Shown here piece by piece: positions 1-13,653 of a DNA stretch of 64,000 nt. The stretch is from Pseudomonadota bacterium (lineage in GTDB: Bacteria; Pseudomonadota; Gammaproteobacteria; Burkholderiales; Burkholderiaceae_C): the NCBI GenBank assembly GCA_021805805.1, contig JAJZEB010000006.1, positions 1 through 64,000 of the forward strand, in the 5' to 3' direction. Every line of letters begins with the position of its first letter. The stretch's first letter is position 1. Made by a program: the position numbers and the translations under genes. The notes beneath the pieces are model-generated. The model made no database searches. It saw only the letters and a program-made list of their open reading frames with translations, and was not told the DNA's origin.

Positions 1-136
1 ATGCGTGCGCGGCGGCTGCCCGCCGCCCGCGGCAAGCGGGCGCGCGCCCAGGTCGCAGCGCAGCTGTCGACAGCGCGACACACCCATGTCAGACACGTTT
101 AGTTACCTTTGGTTCGCAACCGTACGTGGCGACAGC

Positions 137-164
137 AAAAAAAACGCCCGGCATATGCCGGGCG
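137..164 (-). terminator. Rho-independent terminator downstream of amtB
   Basis: Perfect palindrome CGCCCGGCATATGCCGGGCG (145-164) followed on the minus strand by a run of 8 T (A8 at 137-144). Confidence 0.9.
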
Positions 165-191
165 AATCTGCGCTGGAGATGTGATGAGCGG

Positions 192-1592
192 TCAGAGCAC
201 CTGTTCGCCGTGCAAGCTGATGTCCAGGCCTTCGCGCTCCTGCTCTTCGGTCACGCGCAGGCCGATGACCATGTCGACGATCTTGAGCAGCACGAAACTG
301 ACGACGGCGTCATAGCCGATGGTCACCGCCACGCCCTTGGCCTGGATCAGGAACTGCGCAGCATTGCCTTCGAGCACGCCGGCAGTGCCGCCGATGGCCT
401 TGACCGCGAACACGCCGGTCAGCAGCGCACCGAGGATGCCGCCGATCGCGTGCACGCCGAAGGCGTCCAGCGAGTCGTCGTAGCCGAACATCTCCTTCAT
501 GTAGACCGCGGTCCAGAAGCAGACCGCACCTGCGGCCAGACCGATGATCAGCGCGCCGCTGGGTCCGACGAAGCCCGACGCCGGGGTGATCGCGACCAGG
601 CCTGCAACCGCGCCTGAGCAGATGCCCAGGATGGTCGGCTTGCCGCGCGCCATCCACTCGACGAACATCCACGCCAGCGCTGCCGCCGCGGTGGCGATCT
701 GCGTCGCCGCCATCGCCATGCCGGCACGATCGCTGGCGGCACCGGCCGAGCCGGCGTTGAAACCGAACCAGCCCACCCACAGCAGCGAGGCGCCGATCAT
801 CGTCAGCACCAGGTTGTGCGGCGGCATCGGCTCGCGGCCGTAACCCACGCGCTTGCCCATGACCAGCGCGGCGACCAGGCCGGCCACACCGGCGTTGATG
901 TGCACCACGGTTCCGCCTGCGTAGTCGAGCACGCCGTCACCGCCGAGCCAGCCGCCCGGGCCCCAGACCATGTGCGCGATCGGCGCGTAGACCGCGAGCA
1001 GCCAGGCACCCATGAACACCAGCAGCGCGGAGAACTTCATGCGATCGGCGAAGGAGCCGACGATCAGCGCCGGGGTGATGATCGCGAACGTCATCTGGAA
1101 CGTCATGAAGGTGCTCTCCGGAATCGTCCCGGCGATGGCGTTGACGCTGTCCAGCCCCATGCCGGCGAGGAAGAACCGACTGAGGCCTCCGATGAACGGC
1201 GAGCCGTTGGTGAACGCCAAGCTGTAGCCTGCGATCATCCACAGCACGGTGACGAGCGCGGTGATCGCGAAACTCTGCATCAGCGTCGCCAGCACGTTCT
1301 TCTTGCGCACCATGCCGCCATAGAACAGAGCCAGGCCAGGGATGGTCATCATCAGCACCAGCGCTGTGGAAGTCAGCATCCACGCGTTGTCGCCCGAATT
1401 GATGAACGCTGCCGGGTTCTTCGCCGCCGAGGCTGCCGCGGCCGGCGCGGCCGGCGTGGCAGCGGGCGTGGCAGCGGGCGTGGCGGCGCTGACGGCAGCC
1501 GGCGCAGCGCCGGACGATGGCACAGTCTGCGCCGCTGCCGTGCCGCCGAATGCGGCCAGGCTCAGCGCGAGCATTGCAAGGAATTTTTTCAT
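192..1592 (-). CDS. amtB: Ammonium transporter AmtB
   Basis: 466 aa ORF with signal peptide and Amt motifs (ALVLMMTIPGLALFYGGMVRKKNVL, DYAGGTVVHINAG, GVHAIGGILGALLTG). Confidence 0.97.
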   Translation of the reverse strand: MKKFLAMLALSLAAFGGTAAAQTVPSSGAAPAAVSAATPAATPAATPAAPAAAASAAKNPAAFINSGDNAWMLTSTALVLMMTIPGLALFYGGMVRKKNVLATLMQSFAITALVTVLWMIAGYSLAFTNGSPFIGGLSRFFLAGMGLDSVNAIAGTIPESTFMTFQMTFAIITPALIVGSFADRMKFSALLVFMGAWLLAVYAPIAHMVWGPGGWLGGDGVLDYAGGTVVHINAGVAGLVAALVMGKRVGYGREPMPPHNLVLTMIGASLLWVGWFGFNAGSAGAASDRAGMAMAATQIATAAAALAWMFVEWMARGKPTILGICSGAVAGLVAITPASGFVGPSGALIIGLAAGAVCFWTAVYMKEMFGYDDSLDAFGVHAIGGILGALLTGVFAVKAIGGTAGVLEGNAAQFLIQAKGVAVTIGYDAVVSFVLLKIVDMVIGLRVTEEQEREGLDISLHGEQVL

Positions 1593-1620
1593 GTCGAGGA
1601 CCTTTCAGCTGGTACGGGTG

Positions 1621-3201
<1,581 letters not shown>

Positions 3202-3396
3202 TCATTGCGGTGCATGCCGCCCATCCGCGGTGCACGCACCTGCCGCGCCGCACTGCCGTGCGTTGCTGCGGTGCCGCCCGCGCAACAGCACGGCGCACGC
3301 GGGCTTGTTCGCGCGGCGGCGCGTTGTCGCCGACAATAGCGGCGTGGACGCGTTGCGCGCCCAACCCGCCTCGGAACCCGCTACCGCCCGACCGCC

Positions 3397-3654
3397 ATGA
3401 ACTCATCGAACCCGAACTCACCGCGCGCTTTCCTGCACCGCGCCGCGTCCGCGCTGGAGAACTCTCCGCTGAAGGACATGCAACGCAATGCGAAGGCGCT
3501 GGCGCAGTCGGCCGCCGGGCGCCTCGATCTCGTCACCCGCGACGAGTTCGACGCGCTGCAGGCGATGCTGGCCGCAGCCAATACCCGCATCGCTGCGCTC
3601 GAAGCGCAAGTCTCCGCGCTCGAGTCCAGGGTGCAGCCGCCCGCGCAGGGCTGA
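3397..3654 (+). CDS. ubiK: Ubiquinone biosynthesis accessory factor UbiK (YqiC-like)
   Basis: 85 aa with N-terminal amphipathic region and C-terminal coiled coil (LVTRDEFDALQAMLAAANTRIAALEAQVSALE); typical position before yifB. Confidence 0.8.
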   Translation: MNSSNPNSPRAFLHRAASALENSPLKDMQRNAKALAQSAAGRLDLVTRDEFDALQAMLAAANTRIAALEAQVSALESRVQPPAQG

Positions 3655-3705
3655 CGCCACGGCACGCGCGCACCGTGCCGCGCGTGCCGCCGTGCACCGA
3701 CCGCG

Positions 3706-5217
3706 ATGGCGCTGGCCCGTCTCGGCAGCCGCGCGCTGCTGGGGCTCGACGCCCCGGCCGTGCAGGTCGAGGTGCATCTGGCAGGCGGACTGCCCAGTTT
3801 CTCGATCGTCGGACTGGCCGAGGCCGAGGTCCGCGAAGCGCGTGACCGCGTTCGCAGCGCGCTGCTGAATTGCGGATTCGAATTTCCGTCGGCACGGCGC
3901 ATCGTGGTCAATCTGGCCCCGGCCGACCTGCCCAAGGAGTCAGCTCGCTACGACCTGCCGATCGCGCTCGGCGTGCTCGCCGCTGCCGGCGCACTGCCCG
4001 CCGCTGCGCTCGACGACCACGAGTTCGCCGGCGAACTGTCCTTGTCCGGAGAGCTGCGCCCGGTGCGCGGCGCGTTGGCCATGGCGACCGCGGTCGCGCA
4101 CGATTCGCCGCGGAGCCGCTTCGTGCTGCCGACGGCAAGTGCCGCCGAGGCCGCGCTGGGCGCGCCCGCACGCGTGCTCGGCGCGGCTGACCTGTCGCAG
4201 GTCGTGGCGTACCTCTGCGGCCGCCAGGACGCGGCGGCCTTGCAGCCGGCGCCGCCGCCACTGCTGCCGCAGGCGTGCTGGCCCGAGCTGGCCGACGTCC
4301 GCGGCCAGCTCGCCGCCAGGCGTGCGCTGGAGATCGCCGCGGCGGGCGGGCACCACCTGCTGTTGCGCGGCCCACCCGGGTGCGGCAAGTCGATGCTCGC
4401 GCATCGCCTGCCCGGTCTGCTGCCGCCGCCGACCCCCGACGAGGCGCTGGGCAGCGCCGCGCTGCTCGGCGTGGCCGGCCAGTTCGATGCCACGCAATGG
4501 ATGCGGCGCGCGTTCCGCAACCCGCACCACGGCGCTTCGGCAGCGGCGCTGATCGGCGGCGGCAGCGGCGCGCAGCTGCGCCCGGGCGAAGTCTCGCTGG
4601 CGCACGGCGGGGTTCTGTTCCTCGACGAACTTCCCGAGTTCAGCCGCGACGCGCTGGAGAGTCTGCGCGAGCCGCTCGAACGCGGCCACGTCGTGGTGGC
4701 GCGGGCGCGCGCCCGCGCCACCTTCCCTGCGCGCTTCCAGATGGTCGCTGCCATGAACCCGTGCCCATGCGGCTGGTATGGGCACCCGCGCCGCGCCTGC
4801 GGCTGCAGCTCGGCGCAGCTGGCACGCTACCGCGCGCGGCTGTCCGGACCCTTGCTCGACCGCATCGACCTGCAGGTCGACCTGATCGACGTCGCCGCTG
4901 ATGCGCTGCTGCGTCTTCCCGCCGGCGAAACCAGCGCCACGGTCGCGGGGCGCGTGGCGGCAGCACGCCAGCGTCAGTTCGCGCGCCAGGGCGTGCTCAA
5001 CGCCCGGCTCGACGGTGCCGCGCTCGACGTCCACGTCGGCCTCGATCGCAGCTGCGCGCAGTGGTTCTGCAGCGCGCTCGAGCGCCTCGGCTGGTCTGCG
5101 CGCGCCGCGCACCGCACCTTGCGCGTGGCGCGCAGCATCGCCGACCTGGCCGCTGAGGCGCAGCTGTCGCGCGCCGCGCTCGCCGAAGCGATGCAGTACC
5201 GGCTCGGCGACGAATGA
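3706..5217 (+). CDS. comM: YifB/ComM family Mg-chelatase-like AAA+ ATPase
   Basis: 503 aa; LLRGPPGCGKSMLAHRLPGLLPP Walker A, GGVLFLDELPEF Walker B, MNPCPCGWYGHP motif. Confidence 0.95.
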   Translation: MALARLGSRALLGLDAPAVQVEVHLAGGLPSFSIVGLAEAEVREARDRVRSALLNCGFEFPSARRIVVNLAPADLPKESARYDLPIALGVLAAAGALPAAALDDHEFAGELSLSGELRPVRGALAMATAVAHDSPRSRFVLPTASAAEAALGAPARVLGAADLSQVVAYLCGRQDAAALQPAPPPLLPQACWPELADVRGQLAARRALEIAAAGGHHLLLRGPPGCGKSMLAHRLPGLLPPPTPDEALGSAALLGVAGQFDATQWMRRAFRNPHHGASAAALIGGGSGAQLRPGEVSLAHGGVLFLDELPEFSRDALESLREPLERGHVVVARARARATFPARFQMVAAMNPCPCGWYGHPRRACGCSSAQLARYRARLSGPLLDRIDLQVDLIDVAADALLRLPAGETSATVAGRVAAARQRQFARQGVLNARLDGAALDVHVGLDRSCAQWFCSALERLGWSARAAHRTLRVARSIADLAAEAQLSRAALAEAMQYRLGDE

Positions 5218-5282
5218 TGCTGCGGCCGAGTCGGCCGCGCGCATGTCCCGCGACGCGTTCGCTGACGCTTCCCGCCGCGCCG

Positions 5283-6554
5283 TCAGACCGCGGCCAGTGC
5301 CTGCTCGAGGTCGGCGATCAGGTCGTCGGCGTGCTCGATTCCGATCGACAGCCGCACCAGGTCTGCGCTGACCCCGGCGGCGGCCAGTTCGGCGTCGCCG
5401 AGCTGGCGGTGGGTGGTCGTCGCCGGGTGGCACGCCAGCGACTTGCAGTCGCCGATGTTGACCAGCCGCGTGAACAGCTTGAGCGCGTCCTGGAAGCGCG
5501 CACCGGCCTCGCGTCCGCCGTGCAGGCCGAAACTCAGGATGCCCGACGCGCGCCCGCCCATCAACCGCTGCGCGATCGCGTGCTCGGGGTGATCGGACAG
5601 CCCGGCGTAGCGCACCCAGGCCACTTTGGCATGACCGCGCAAATGCTCGGCAATGCGAAGCGCATTGCTGCAGATGCGGTCCATGCGCAAAGGCAGCGTC
5701 TCGATTCCCTGCAGGATCAGGAAAGCATTCAGCGGCGAAATCGCCGCGCCCATATTGCGCAGCGGTACGACGCGGGCGCGGGCGATGAACGCTGCGGCGC
5801 CGAAGGTCTCGGTGTAGCTGACACCGTGGTAGCTGACGTCGGGCTGCACCAGCAGGCCGAAGCGACCGGGGTGCGCGGCCCAGTCGAAGCGACCGCCGTC
5901 GACGATCGCGCCACCGACGCTGTTGCCGTGGCCGCCGAGATACTTGGTCAGCGAATGCACGACGATGTCGGCGCCGTGTTCGAACGGGCGGCACAGGTAC
6001 GGCGACGGCACCGTGTTGTCGACGATCAGCGGCACCCCGGCGGCGTGCGCGACGGCGGCCAGCGCGGCGATGTCGGTGACGTTGCCCAGCGGATTGCCGA
6101 TCGTCTCGCAGTACACCGCCTTCGTGCGCGCGTCGATCAGCGCGGCGAATGCCTGCGGATCCGCCGGATCGGCGAAACGCACTTCGATGCCCTGGCGCGG
6201 CAGGGTGTGCGCGAACAGGTTGTAGGTGCCGCCGTACAGCCGGCTGCTGGAGACGATGTTGTCGCCCGACTCGGCGATGGTCTGGATCGCCGCGGTGATC
6301 GCGGCCATTCCCGAGCCCAGCGCAAGCGCCGCCACGCCGCCCTCGAGCGCGGCCACGCGCGCCTCGAGCACCCCCGTGGTCGGGTTCATGATCCGGGTGT
6401 AGATGTTGCCGGCGACCTTCAGGTCGAACAGGTCCGCGCCGTGCTGGGTGTCGTCGAACGCGTACGACACCGTCTGGTAGATCGGCACCGCAACGGCGCG
6501 GGTGGTCGGGTCGGGGCTGTAGCCGGCGTGCACGGCCTGGGTTTCAAAGCGCAT
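5283..6554 (-). CDS. metY: O-acetylhomoserine sulfhydrylase / aminocarboxypropyltransferase
   Basis: PLP Cys/Met-metabolism fold: VPIYQTVSYAFDDTQHGADLF, YTRIMNPTTGVLEARVAALEGG, HSLTKYLGGHGNSVGG, CHPATTTHRQL. Confidence 0.93.
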   Translation of the reverse strand: MRFETQAVHAGYSPDPTTRAVAVPIYQTVSYAFDDTQHGADLFDLKVAGNIYTRIMNPTTGVLEARVAALEGGVAALALGSGMAAITAAIQTIAESGDNIVSSSRLYGGTYNLFAHTLPRQGIEVRFADPADPQAFAALIDARTKAVYCETIGNPLGNVTDIAALAAVAHAAGVPLIVDNTVPSPYLCRPFEHGADIVVHSLTKYLGGHGNSVGGAIVDGGRFDWAAHPGRFGLLVQPDVSYHGVSYTETFGAAAFIARARVVPLRNMGAAISPLNAFLILQGIETLPLRMDRICSNALRIAEHLRGHAKVAWVRYAGLSDHPEHAIAQRLMGGRASGILSFGLHGGREAGARFQDALKLFTRLVNIGDCKSLACHPATTTHRQLGDAELAAAGVSADLVRLSIGIEHADDLIADLEQALAAV

Positions 6555-7404
6555 CAGGTTCTCCTGCGAAGGTCTCGGTGGACGTCGATTGTGCCTCGGC
6601 AGCGCCGCGCTGGGAGGCACTGCGCCGCGGCGCGCCGAAATACGCCGCCGGCGTCGTGCCCAGCGCGACGCGAAAGGACTTGATGAAGGCGCTGACGCTG
6701 TCGTAACCCAGCGACAGTGCGACATGCTTGACCGCCTGGCCGGTGGCCAGCCATTCGAGCGCCTGCGTCAGGCGGGCCCATTGCCGCCAGCGACCGAAGC
6801 TCATTCCGGTCTCGTCGACGAAGCGCCGGCTCAGCGTGCGCGCGCTGATCCCGGCGAAACGCGCCCATTGCTCGACCCGCCGGGCGCTGGCCGGGTTGGC
6901 CAGCAGCGCGCGCGCCACCGCGAGCAGCCGCTCGTCCTTTGGCCAGGGCAGCTGCAGACCCTGCACCGCGCTGAGGCTAAGTTCATCGAGCAGCACCGCG
7001 AGCATGCGCTGCTGCTCGGCCCGCAGCGCGGAGTCGAGCGGCCAGTCCAGTGCGCGCTGCATCAGCAGCGCGGCCAGCGCGCTGGCCTCGAACTGCGCCG
7101 GGTGCGGCGGCAGCCCGGCGCAATGCCGCTCGGCGAGGAACACGCCGACGCCTGCGATGGGGCCGAACGACTGCACCGAGTGCGGCATGTGCGGCGGCAT
7201 CCAGCCGATGCTGCGCGGCCCCGAAATGACCCGGCCGCGCGCGGTCTCGACCGCCACCAGGCCCTCGGTCAGGTGAAACAGCACGCCGCGCGGCACGCGG
7301 TGGTCGCTGCCGTCCAGCGGCGCGTCGTTGCGCACCCGCACCGCGACCAGCTCGGGGCCGTCGGGGTCGTGGATGCGTTGGTGCAAGGCGTCTGGAATGC
7401 CCAT
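6544..7404 (-). CDS. AraC family transcriptional regulator (cupin N-terminus, NimR-like)
   Basis: C-terminal double HTH (EQWARFAGISARTLSRRFVDETGMSFGRWRQWARLTQALEWLATG...VALSLGYDSVSAFIKSFRVALGTTPAAYF); overlaps the metY start by 11 bp. Confidence 0.88.
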   Translation of the reverse strand: MGIPDALHQRIHDPDGPELVAVRVRNDAPLDGSDHRVPRGVLFHLTEGLVAVETARGRVISGPRSIGWMPPHMPHSVQSFGPIAGVGVFLAERHCAGLPPHPAQFEASALAALLMQRALDWPLDSALRAEQQRMLAVLLDELSLSAVQGLQLPWPKDERLLAVARALLANPASARRVEQWARFAGISARTLSRRFVDETGMSFGRWRQWARLTQALEWLATGQAVKHVALSLGYDSVSAFIKSFRVALGTTPAAYFGAPRRSASQRGAAEAQSTSTETFAGEPDAL

Positions 7405-7614
7405 CGAACAGCAGCTCGGGAAGTCACCGCCACTATAGGCGCATCGCGCGCCCCTGGCTTCGTCGGCGGCTTTGCCAAGGGAAAACGCGCAAGGGTAAAC
7501 ACCGACCTCCGGGCCGATTATTTCATTCAACGGTGAATTAATATGTGCCGCTTCGGCCGCATGGCATATCGCCGCGGCCAGTCGGCGATGCGGCGACGCG
7601 TCGGGAGGAAGGGG

Positions 7615-8352
7615 ATGAAGCGCATTGCATTGGTCACCGGAGCCATCGGCGGAATCGGCACCGCGATCTGCCAGGCACTCGCCAGCGACGGCATGACCGT
7701 GGTCGCGAACTGCCTGCCGAACGATCCGGACAGGGATTCCTGGCACGCTGCGCAGCGCGCGGTCGGCTACGACTTCGCGATCGTCGAGGGCGACGTCGCC
7801 GACGACGCCTCGGCAGGCGCGATGGCGGCCGCGGTCGCTGCCCGCCACGGCGCAGTGGACGTGCTGGTCAACAACGCCGGCATCACGCGTGACCGCTCGC
7901 TGGCGCGCATGCAGCCGGAGGACTGGCACGCGGTCGTCGCGACCAATCTCGGCAGCCTGTACAACGTCACCCGCCACCTGGTCCCGACGATGGCCGACCG
8001 CGGCTGGGGGCGCATCGTCAATGTCGCCTCGGTCAATGGCGTGCGCGGCCAGGCCGGGCAGACCAACTACGCGGCGGCCAAGGCCGGTTGCCTGGGCTTC
8101 ACGAAATCCCTGGCGCAGGAAGTCGCTGCCAAGGGCGTCACGGTCAACGCCGTGGCGCCTGGCTATATCGCCACCGCGATGACCGCGGCCATGCGTCCCG
8201 AGCTGCTGCAGACGCTGCTCGACGGCGTTCCGGTGCGCCGCGCCGGCCGCCCCGAGGACGTGGCCGCAGCGGTCGCGTTCCTGTGCTCGCCGGCCGCAGG
8301 CTACATCACCGGAAGCACGCTGCATGTCAACGGCGGCCTGCACATGGTCTGA
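7615..8352 (+). CDS. SDR family oxidoreductase, acetoacetyl-CoA reductase (PhaB)-like
   Basis: MKRIALVTGAIGGIGTAICQAL; NNAGITRDRS; YAAAKAGCLGFTKSLAQE; GYITGSTLHVNGGLHM. GGAGGAAGG upstream of the ATG. Confidence 0.88.
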   Translation: MKRIALVTGAIGGIGTAICQALASDGMTVVANCLPNDPDRDSWHAAQRAVGYDFAIVEGDVADDASAGAMAAAVAARHGAVDVLVNNAGITRDRSLARMQPEDWHAVVATNLGSLYNVTRHLVPTMADRGWGRIVNVASVNGVRGQAGQTNYAAAKAGCLGFTKSLAQEVAAKGVTVNAVAPGYIATAMTAAMRPELLQTLLDGVPVRRAGRPEDVAAAVAFLCSPAAGYITGSTLHVNGGLHMV

Positions 8353-8367
8353 CGCGGGGAATCGACG

Positions 8368-9971
<1,604 letters not shown>

Positions 9972-9987
<16 letters not shown>

Positions 9988-10766
9988 TTCTGCAGACCCA
10001 CGGCCTGACCAGGCGATTCGCCGGCTTCACGGCGGTCGATGGCGTCGATCTGGCAGTCGCCGACGGCCAGGTCCACGCCCTGGTCGGCCCCAACGGGGCC
10101 GGCAAGACGACCTGCTTCAATCTGCTGACCAAGTTCCTGCAACCGAGCAGCGGGCGCATCGAATTCGCCGGCCGCGACATCACCGCACTGGGACCGGCGG
10201 CGATCGCACGCCTCGGCCTGGTGCGCTCGTTCCAGATCAGCGCCACGTTCGCGCACATGACGCTGCTCGAGAACATCCGCGTCGGGCTGCAGCGCACTGC
10301 CGGACTCGCGCACCAGTTCTGGCTGTCGCGCAGGGCGTTGCGGCGGCTCGACGCCCAGGCCATGCATTACCTGGAACTCGTCGGCCTGGGCGCGCTGGCC
10401 GACGAGCTCGCCGTGAATCTGCCGTATGGGCACAAGCGCGCGCTCGAACTGGCCACCACGCTGGCCATGGAGCCGCGCATGCTGCTGCTCGACGAACCGA
10501 CGCAGGGCATGGGCCACGAGGAAGTGCACCACGTCGCGCAGCTGATCCGGCGGATCGCTGCCGGACGCACGGTGCTGATGGTCGAGCACAACATGTCGGT
10601 GATCGCCAGCATCTGCGACCGCGTGACGGTGATGCAGCGCGGCCGCATCCTGGCCCACGGCGCCTACGCCGAGGTTGCCGCCGATCCGGCGGTGATCGCC
10701 GCGTACATGGGCGAGGCCGACGACGACGACGAGGCGCCGAGCGCAGCGCGGAAGGCGGCGGCATGA
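9972..10766 (+). CDS. livG: Branched-chain-type ABC transporter ATP-binding protein (LivG)
   Basis: GPNGAGKTTCFNLLTKFLQPSSG; LLLDEPTQGMGHEEV; overlaps the end of the acyl-CoA synthetase. Confidence 0.92.
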
Positions 10767-11467
10767 GCGCACTGCAGATACGCAACCTGCACGCCTGGTA
10801 CGGCGAATCGCACGTGCTGCACGGAGTCGACCTGCACGTGGCGCGCGGCGAGACGGTCTGCCTGCTCGGGCGCAACGGCGCCGGCCGCAGCTCGACACTG
10901 CGCGCCGTCATGGGCCTGACCGGGGCGCGCACCGGCGAGATCCGCGTCTTCGACCGCGACCTGGCGGGCGTCGCGCCTCACCGCATCGCCGCGCACGGAG
11001 TCGGCTACTGCCCCGAGGAACGGGGCATCTTCGCCAGCCTGTCGACGCGCGAGAACCTGCTGCTGCCGCCGCGGCAGCGCACCGGCTTCGACGGCCTGTC
11101 GCTCGACGAGATCGACGCCCTGTTCCCGAACCTGCGCGAGCGCGCGCACAGCCCGGGATCGCGACTGTCGGGCGGCGAGCAGCAGATGCTGGCGCTGGCG
11201 CGCATCCTGCGCACGGGCGCGGGGCTGCTGCTGCTCGACGAAATCTCCGAAGGCCTGGCACCGGTCATCGTGCGCGCACTCGGGCGTGCCATCGCCGGGC
11301 TGCGCGAGCGCGGCTTCTCGGTGCTGCTGGTCGAGCAGAACTTCCACTTTTCCGCGCGAATCGCCGACCGCTTCTACGTCATGGAAAGCGGTCGCGTGAT
11401 CGACGAATTCGCTCGTGCCGACCTCGCCGCCAGGCGCGAACAGCTCGAACGACTGCTGGGCGTCTGA
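10763..11467 (+). CDS. livF: Branched-chain-type ABC transporter ATP-binding protein (LivF)
   Basis: GRNGAGRSSTLRAVMGL; LSGGEQQMLALARIL; LLLDEISEGLAP; ATGA overlap with livG. Confidence 0.93.
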   Translation: MSALQIRNLHAWYGESHVLHGVDLHVARGETVCLLGRNGAGRSSTLRAVMGLTGARTGEIRVFDRDLAGVAPHRIAAHGVGYCPEERGIFASLSTRENLLLPPRQRTGFDGLSLDEIDALFPNLRERAHSPGSRLSGGEQQMLALARILRTGAGLLLLDEISEGLAPVIVRALGRAIAGLRERGFSVLLVEQNFHFSARIADRFYVMESGRVIDEFARADLAARREQLERLLGV

Positions 11468-11508
11468 CAGGCGCCCGTTCCATCCGCAGCACTCAGAAGG
11501 AGACATGC

Positions 11509-12702
11509 ATGACCAAGCATTGGCAAGTCGTTGCGCTGGCCATCGGCACCACGCTGGCCGCCAGCGCCCACGCCGCCGCACCGATCAAGGTGGGTTTCAT
11601 CACCGACATGTCGGGCGTGTATTCGGCGCTCGACGGCCCCGGCGGCGTGACGGCGATCAAGATGGCGATCCATGATTTCGGCGGCAAGGTTCTGGGCCGC
11701 CGCGTCGAACTGCTGACCTTCGACCATCAGAACAAGGCCGACCTCGCCGCCTCCCGCGCCAAGGAATACTTCGCCGAGGACGGCGTGGACATGCTGATGG
11801 CCGGAACCAACTCGGCCACCGCGCTGGCCGAGCTGCCGATCGCCGCGCAATACCACAAGCCGCTGTTCGTGATCGGCGCCGGAGATTCGGCCATCGTCGG
11901 CGCGCGCTGCAACGGCTACACGGTCCAGTACGCCTACAACACCACCGCGCTGGCCCGCGGCACGGCCTCGGCCCTGCTCAAGCAGGGCGGCAAGACCTGG
12001 TACTTCCTGACCGCCGACTACGCCTTCGGCAAGTCCCTGGAGAGCGACGCGGCCAAGGTCGTGGCGGCCGACGGCGGCAAGGTTCTCGGACAATCGCTGG
12101 TGCCGCTGAACGCGTCGGACTTCTCCTCGTACCTGCTGCAGGCGCAGGCGTCGAAGGCCCAGGTCCTCGGCCTGGCCAACGCCGGAGGCGACGCTGAAAA
12201 CGCCATCAAGCAGGCGCGGCAGTTCGGAGTCAACCGCACGATGAAGCTCGCCGGCCTGCTGCTGACGATCGACGACGTGCACGCTGTCGGCCTGCAGGCC
12301 GCGCAGGGCCTGTCGTTCACGACTCCGTGGGTGTGGACGCGCACGCCGCAGGCGCGAGCCTTCGCCGAACGCTTCTACAAGGCGCGCGGGGTGATGCCCA
12401 GCTTCCTGCAGGCGGCCGACTATTCGGCCATGCTGTCTTACCTGAAGGCCGTCAAGGCAGCCGGTACGACCGATGGCGCCGCGGTGATGGCGGCCATGCA
12501 CCACATGACGGTCAACGACATGTTCATGCAGGGCGGCCACATGCGCGCCGACGGGCTGATGGTGCACGACATGTACCTCGTGCAGGTCAAGACTCCGGCC
12601 GAGTCGAAGCAGGCCTGGGACTACGAGCGCGTGGTCGCGACGATCCCCGGCGACGAAGCCTTCGGCCCGGCTGCGGCCTACGGCTGTCCGCTGGACAAAT
12701 GA
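11509..12702 (+). CDS. ABC transporter substrate-binding protein (LivK-like)
   Basis: Signal peptide, APIKVGFITDMSGVYSALDGPGGVTAIKMAI, periplasmic binding fold type I. Confidence 0.92.
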   Translation: MTKHWQVVALAIGTTLAASAHAAAPIKVGFITDMSGVYSALDGPGGVTAIKMAIHDFGGKVLGRRVELLTFDHQNKADLAASRAKEYFAEDGVDMLMAGTNSATALAELPIAAQYHKPLFVIGAGDSAIVGARCNGYTVQYAYNTTALARGTASALLKQGGKTWYFLTADYAFGKSLESDAAKVVAADGGKVLGQSLVPLNASDFSSYLLQAQASKAQVLGLANAGGDAENAIKQARQFGVNRTMKLAGLLLTIDDVHAVGLQAAQGLSFTTPWVWTRTPQARAFAERFYKARGVMPSFLQAADYSAMLSYLKAVKAAGTTDGAAVMAAMHHMTVNDMFMQGGHMRADGLMVHDMYLVQVKTPAESKQAWDYERVVATIPGDEAFGPAAAYGCPLDK

Positions 12703-12763
12703 TGCAGGCGCGCGCGGCGGCCGCCCCCGGCCGCCGCGGCGCCATGCCACGCGGAGACGGTTC

Positions 12764-13651
12764 GTGACTGCAATTCTCGGATTTCCGCTGCCGCTGCTGC
12801 TCGGTCAGCTCACGCTGGGACTGGTCAGCGGCACGTTCTACGCCATGCTCGCGCTGGGCCTGGCGGTGATCTTCGGACTGATGGACGTGATCAATTTCGC
12901 GCATGGCGCCTTTTTCATGATGGGTGCCATGTTCGTCTGGATGGGAAACAGGTACCTGCACCTGGGGTACTGGACCATGCTGCTGCTCGCGCCGGCGCTC
13001 GTCGCCGTCATCGGCGCGCTGTTCCAGCTGCTGCTGCTGCGACGGCTGCGCGGCATGGATCCGCTGTACGGGCTGCTGCTGACCTTCGGCGCCGCGCTGC
13101 TGCTCCAGGGCCTGTTCCGCGCCTTCTTCGGCGCCGCCGGCGAGCCCTACAACCCCCCGCTGCAGTTGTCCGGAACGCTCGATCTGCACTTCATGTTCCT
13201 GCCCGCGTACGACGCCTTCGCGGTCTGCGCCAGCGTCGTCGCCTGCGCGCTGACCTGGGGCCTGATCGAGCGCACCCGAATCGGCTCCATGCTGCGCGCC
13301 GGCACCGAGCACCCGGCGCTGGCGCAGGCCTTCGGCATCAACGTTCCGGTGCTGGCGTGCCTGACCTTCGCCTTCGGCTCCGGACTCGCCGCGCTCGCCG
13401 GCGCCCTGGCGGCGCCGATCGAACAGGTGTCGCCGCTGATGGGCTCCAACCTGATCGTGGTGGTGTTTGCCATCGTCGTCATCGGCGGCATGGGATCGGT
13501 GTCCGGAGCGATCGTCAGCGGCCTCGCGCTGGGCCTCATCGAGGCCGTGGCCAAGGTGCTGTACGCGCCGGTCTCGAACACCGTCGTGTTCCTGTTCATG
13601 GCCCTGGTGCTGACCCTGCGCCCGGCCGGTCTGTTCGGCAAGGAGAGGTGA
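12764..13651 (+). CDS. livH: Branched-chain-type ABC transporter permease (LivH), GTG start
   Basis: LGLVSGTFYAMLALGLAVIFGLMDVINFAHGAFFMMGA; GGMGSVSGAIVSGLALGLIEA. Confidence 0.93.
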   Translation: MTAILGFPLPLLLGQLTLGLVSGTFYAMLALGLAVIFGLMDVINFAHGAFFMMGAMFVWMGNRYLHLGYWTMLLLAPALVAVIGALFQLLLLRRLRGMDPLYGLLLTFGAALLLQGLFRAFFGAAGEPYNPPLQLSGTLDLHFMFLPAYDAFAVCASVVACALTWGLIERTRIGSMLRAGTEHPALAQAFGINVPVLACLTFAFGSGLAALAGALAAPIEQVSPLMGSNLIVVVFAIVVIGGMGSVSGAIVSGLALGLIEAVAKVLYAPVSNTVVFLFMALVLTLRPAGLFGKER

Positions 13652-13653
13652 CC

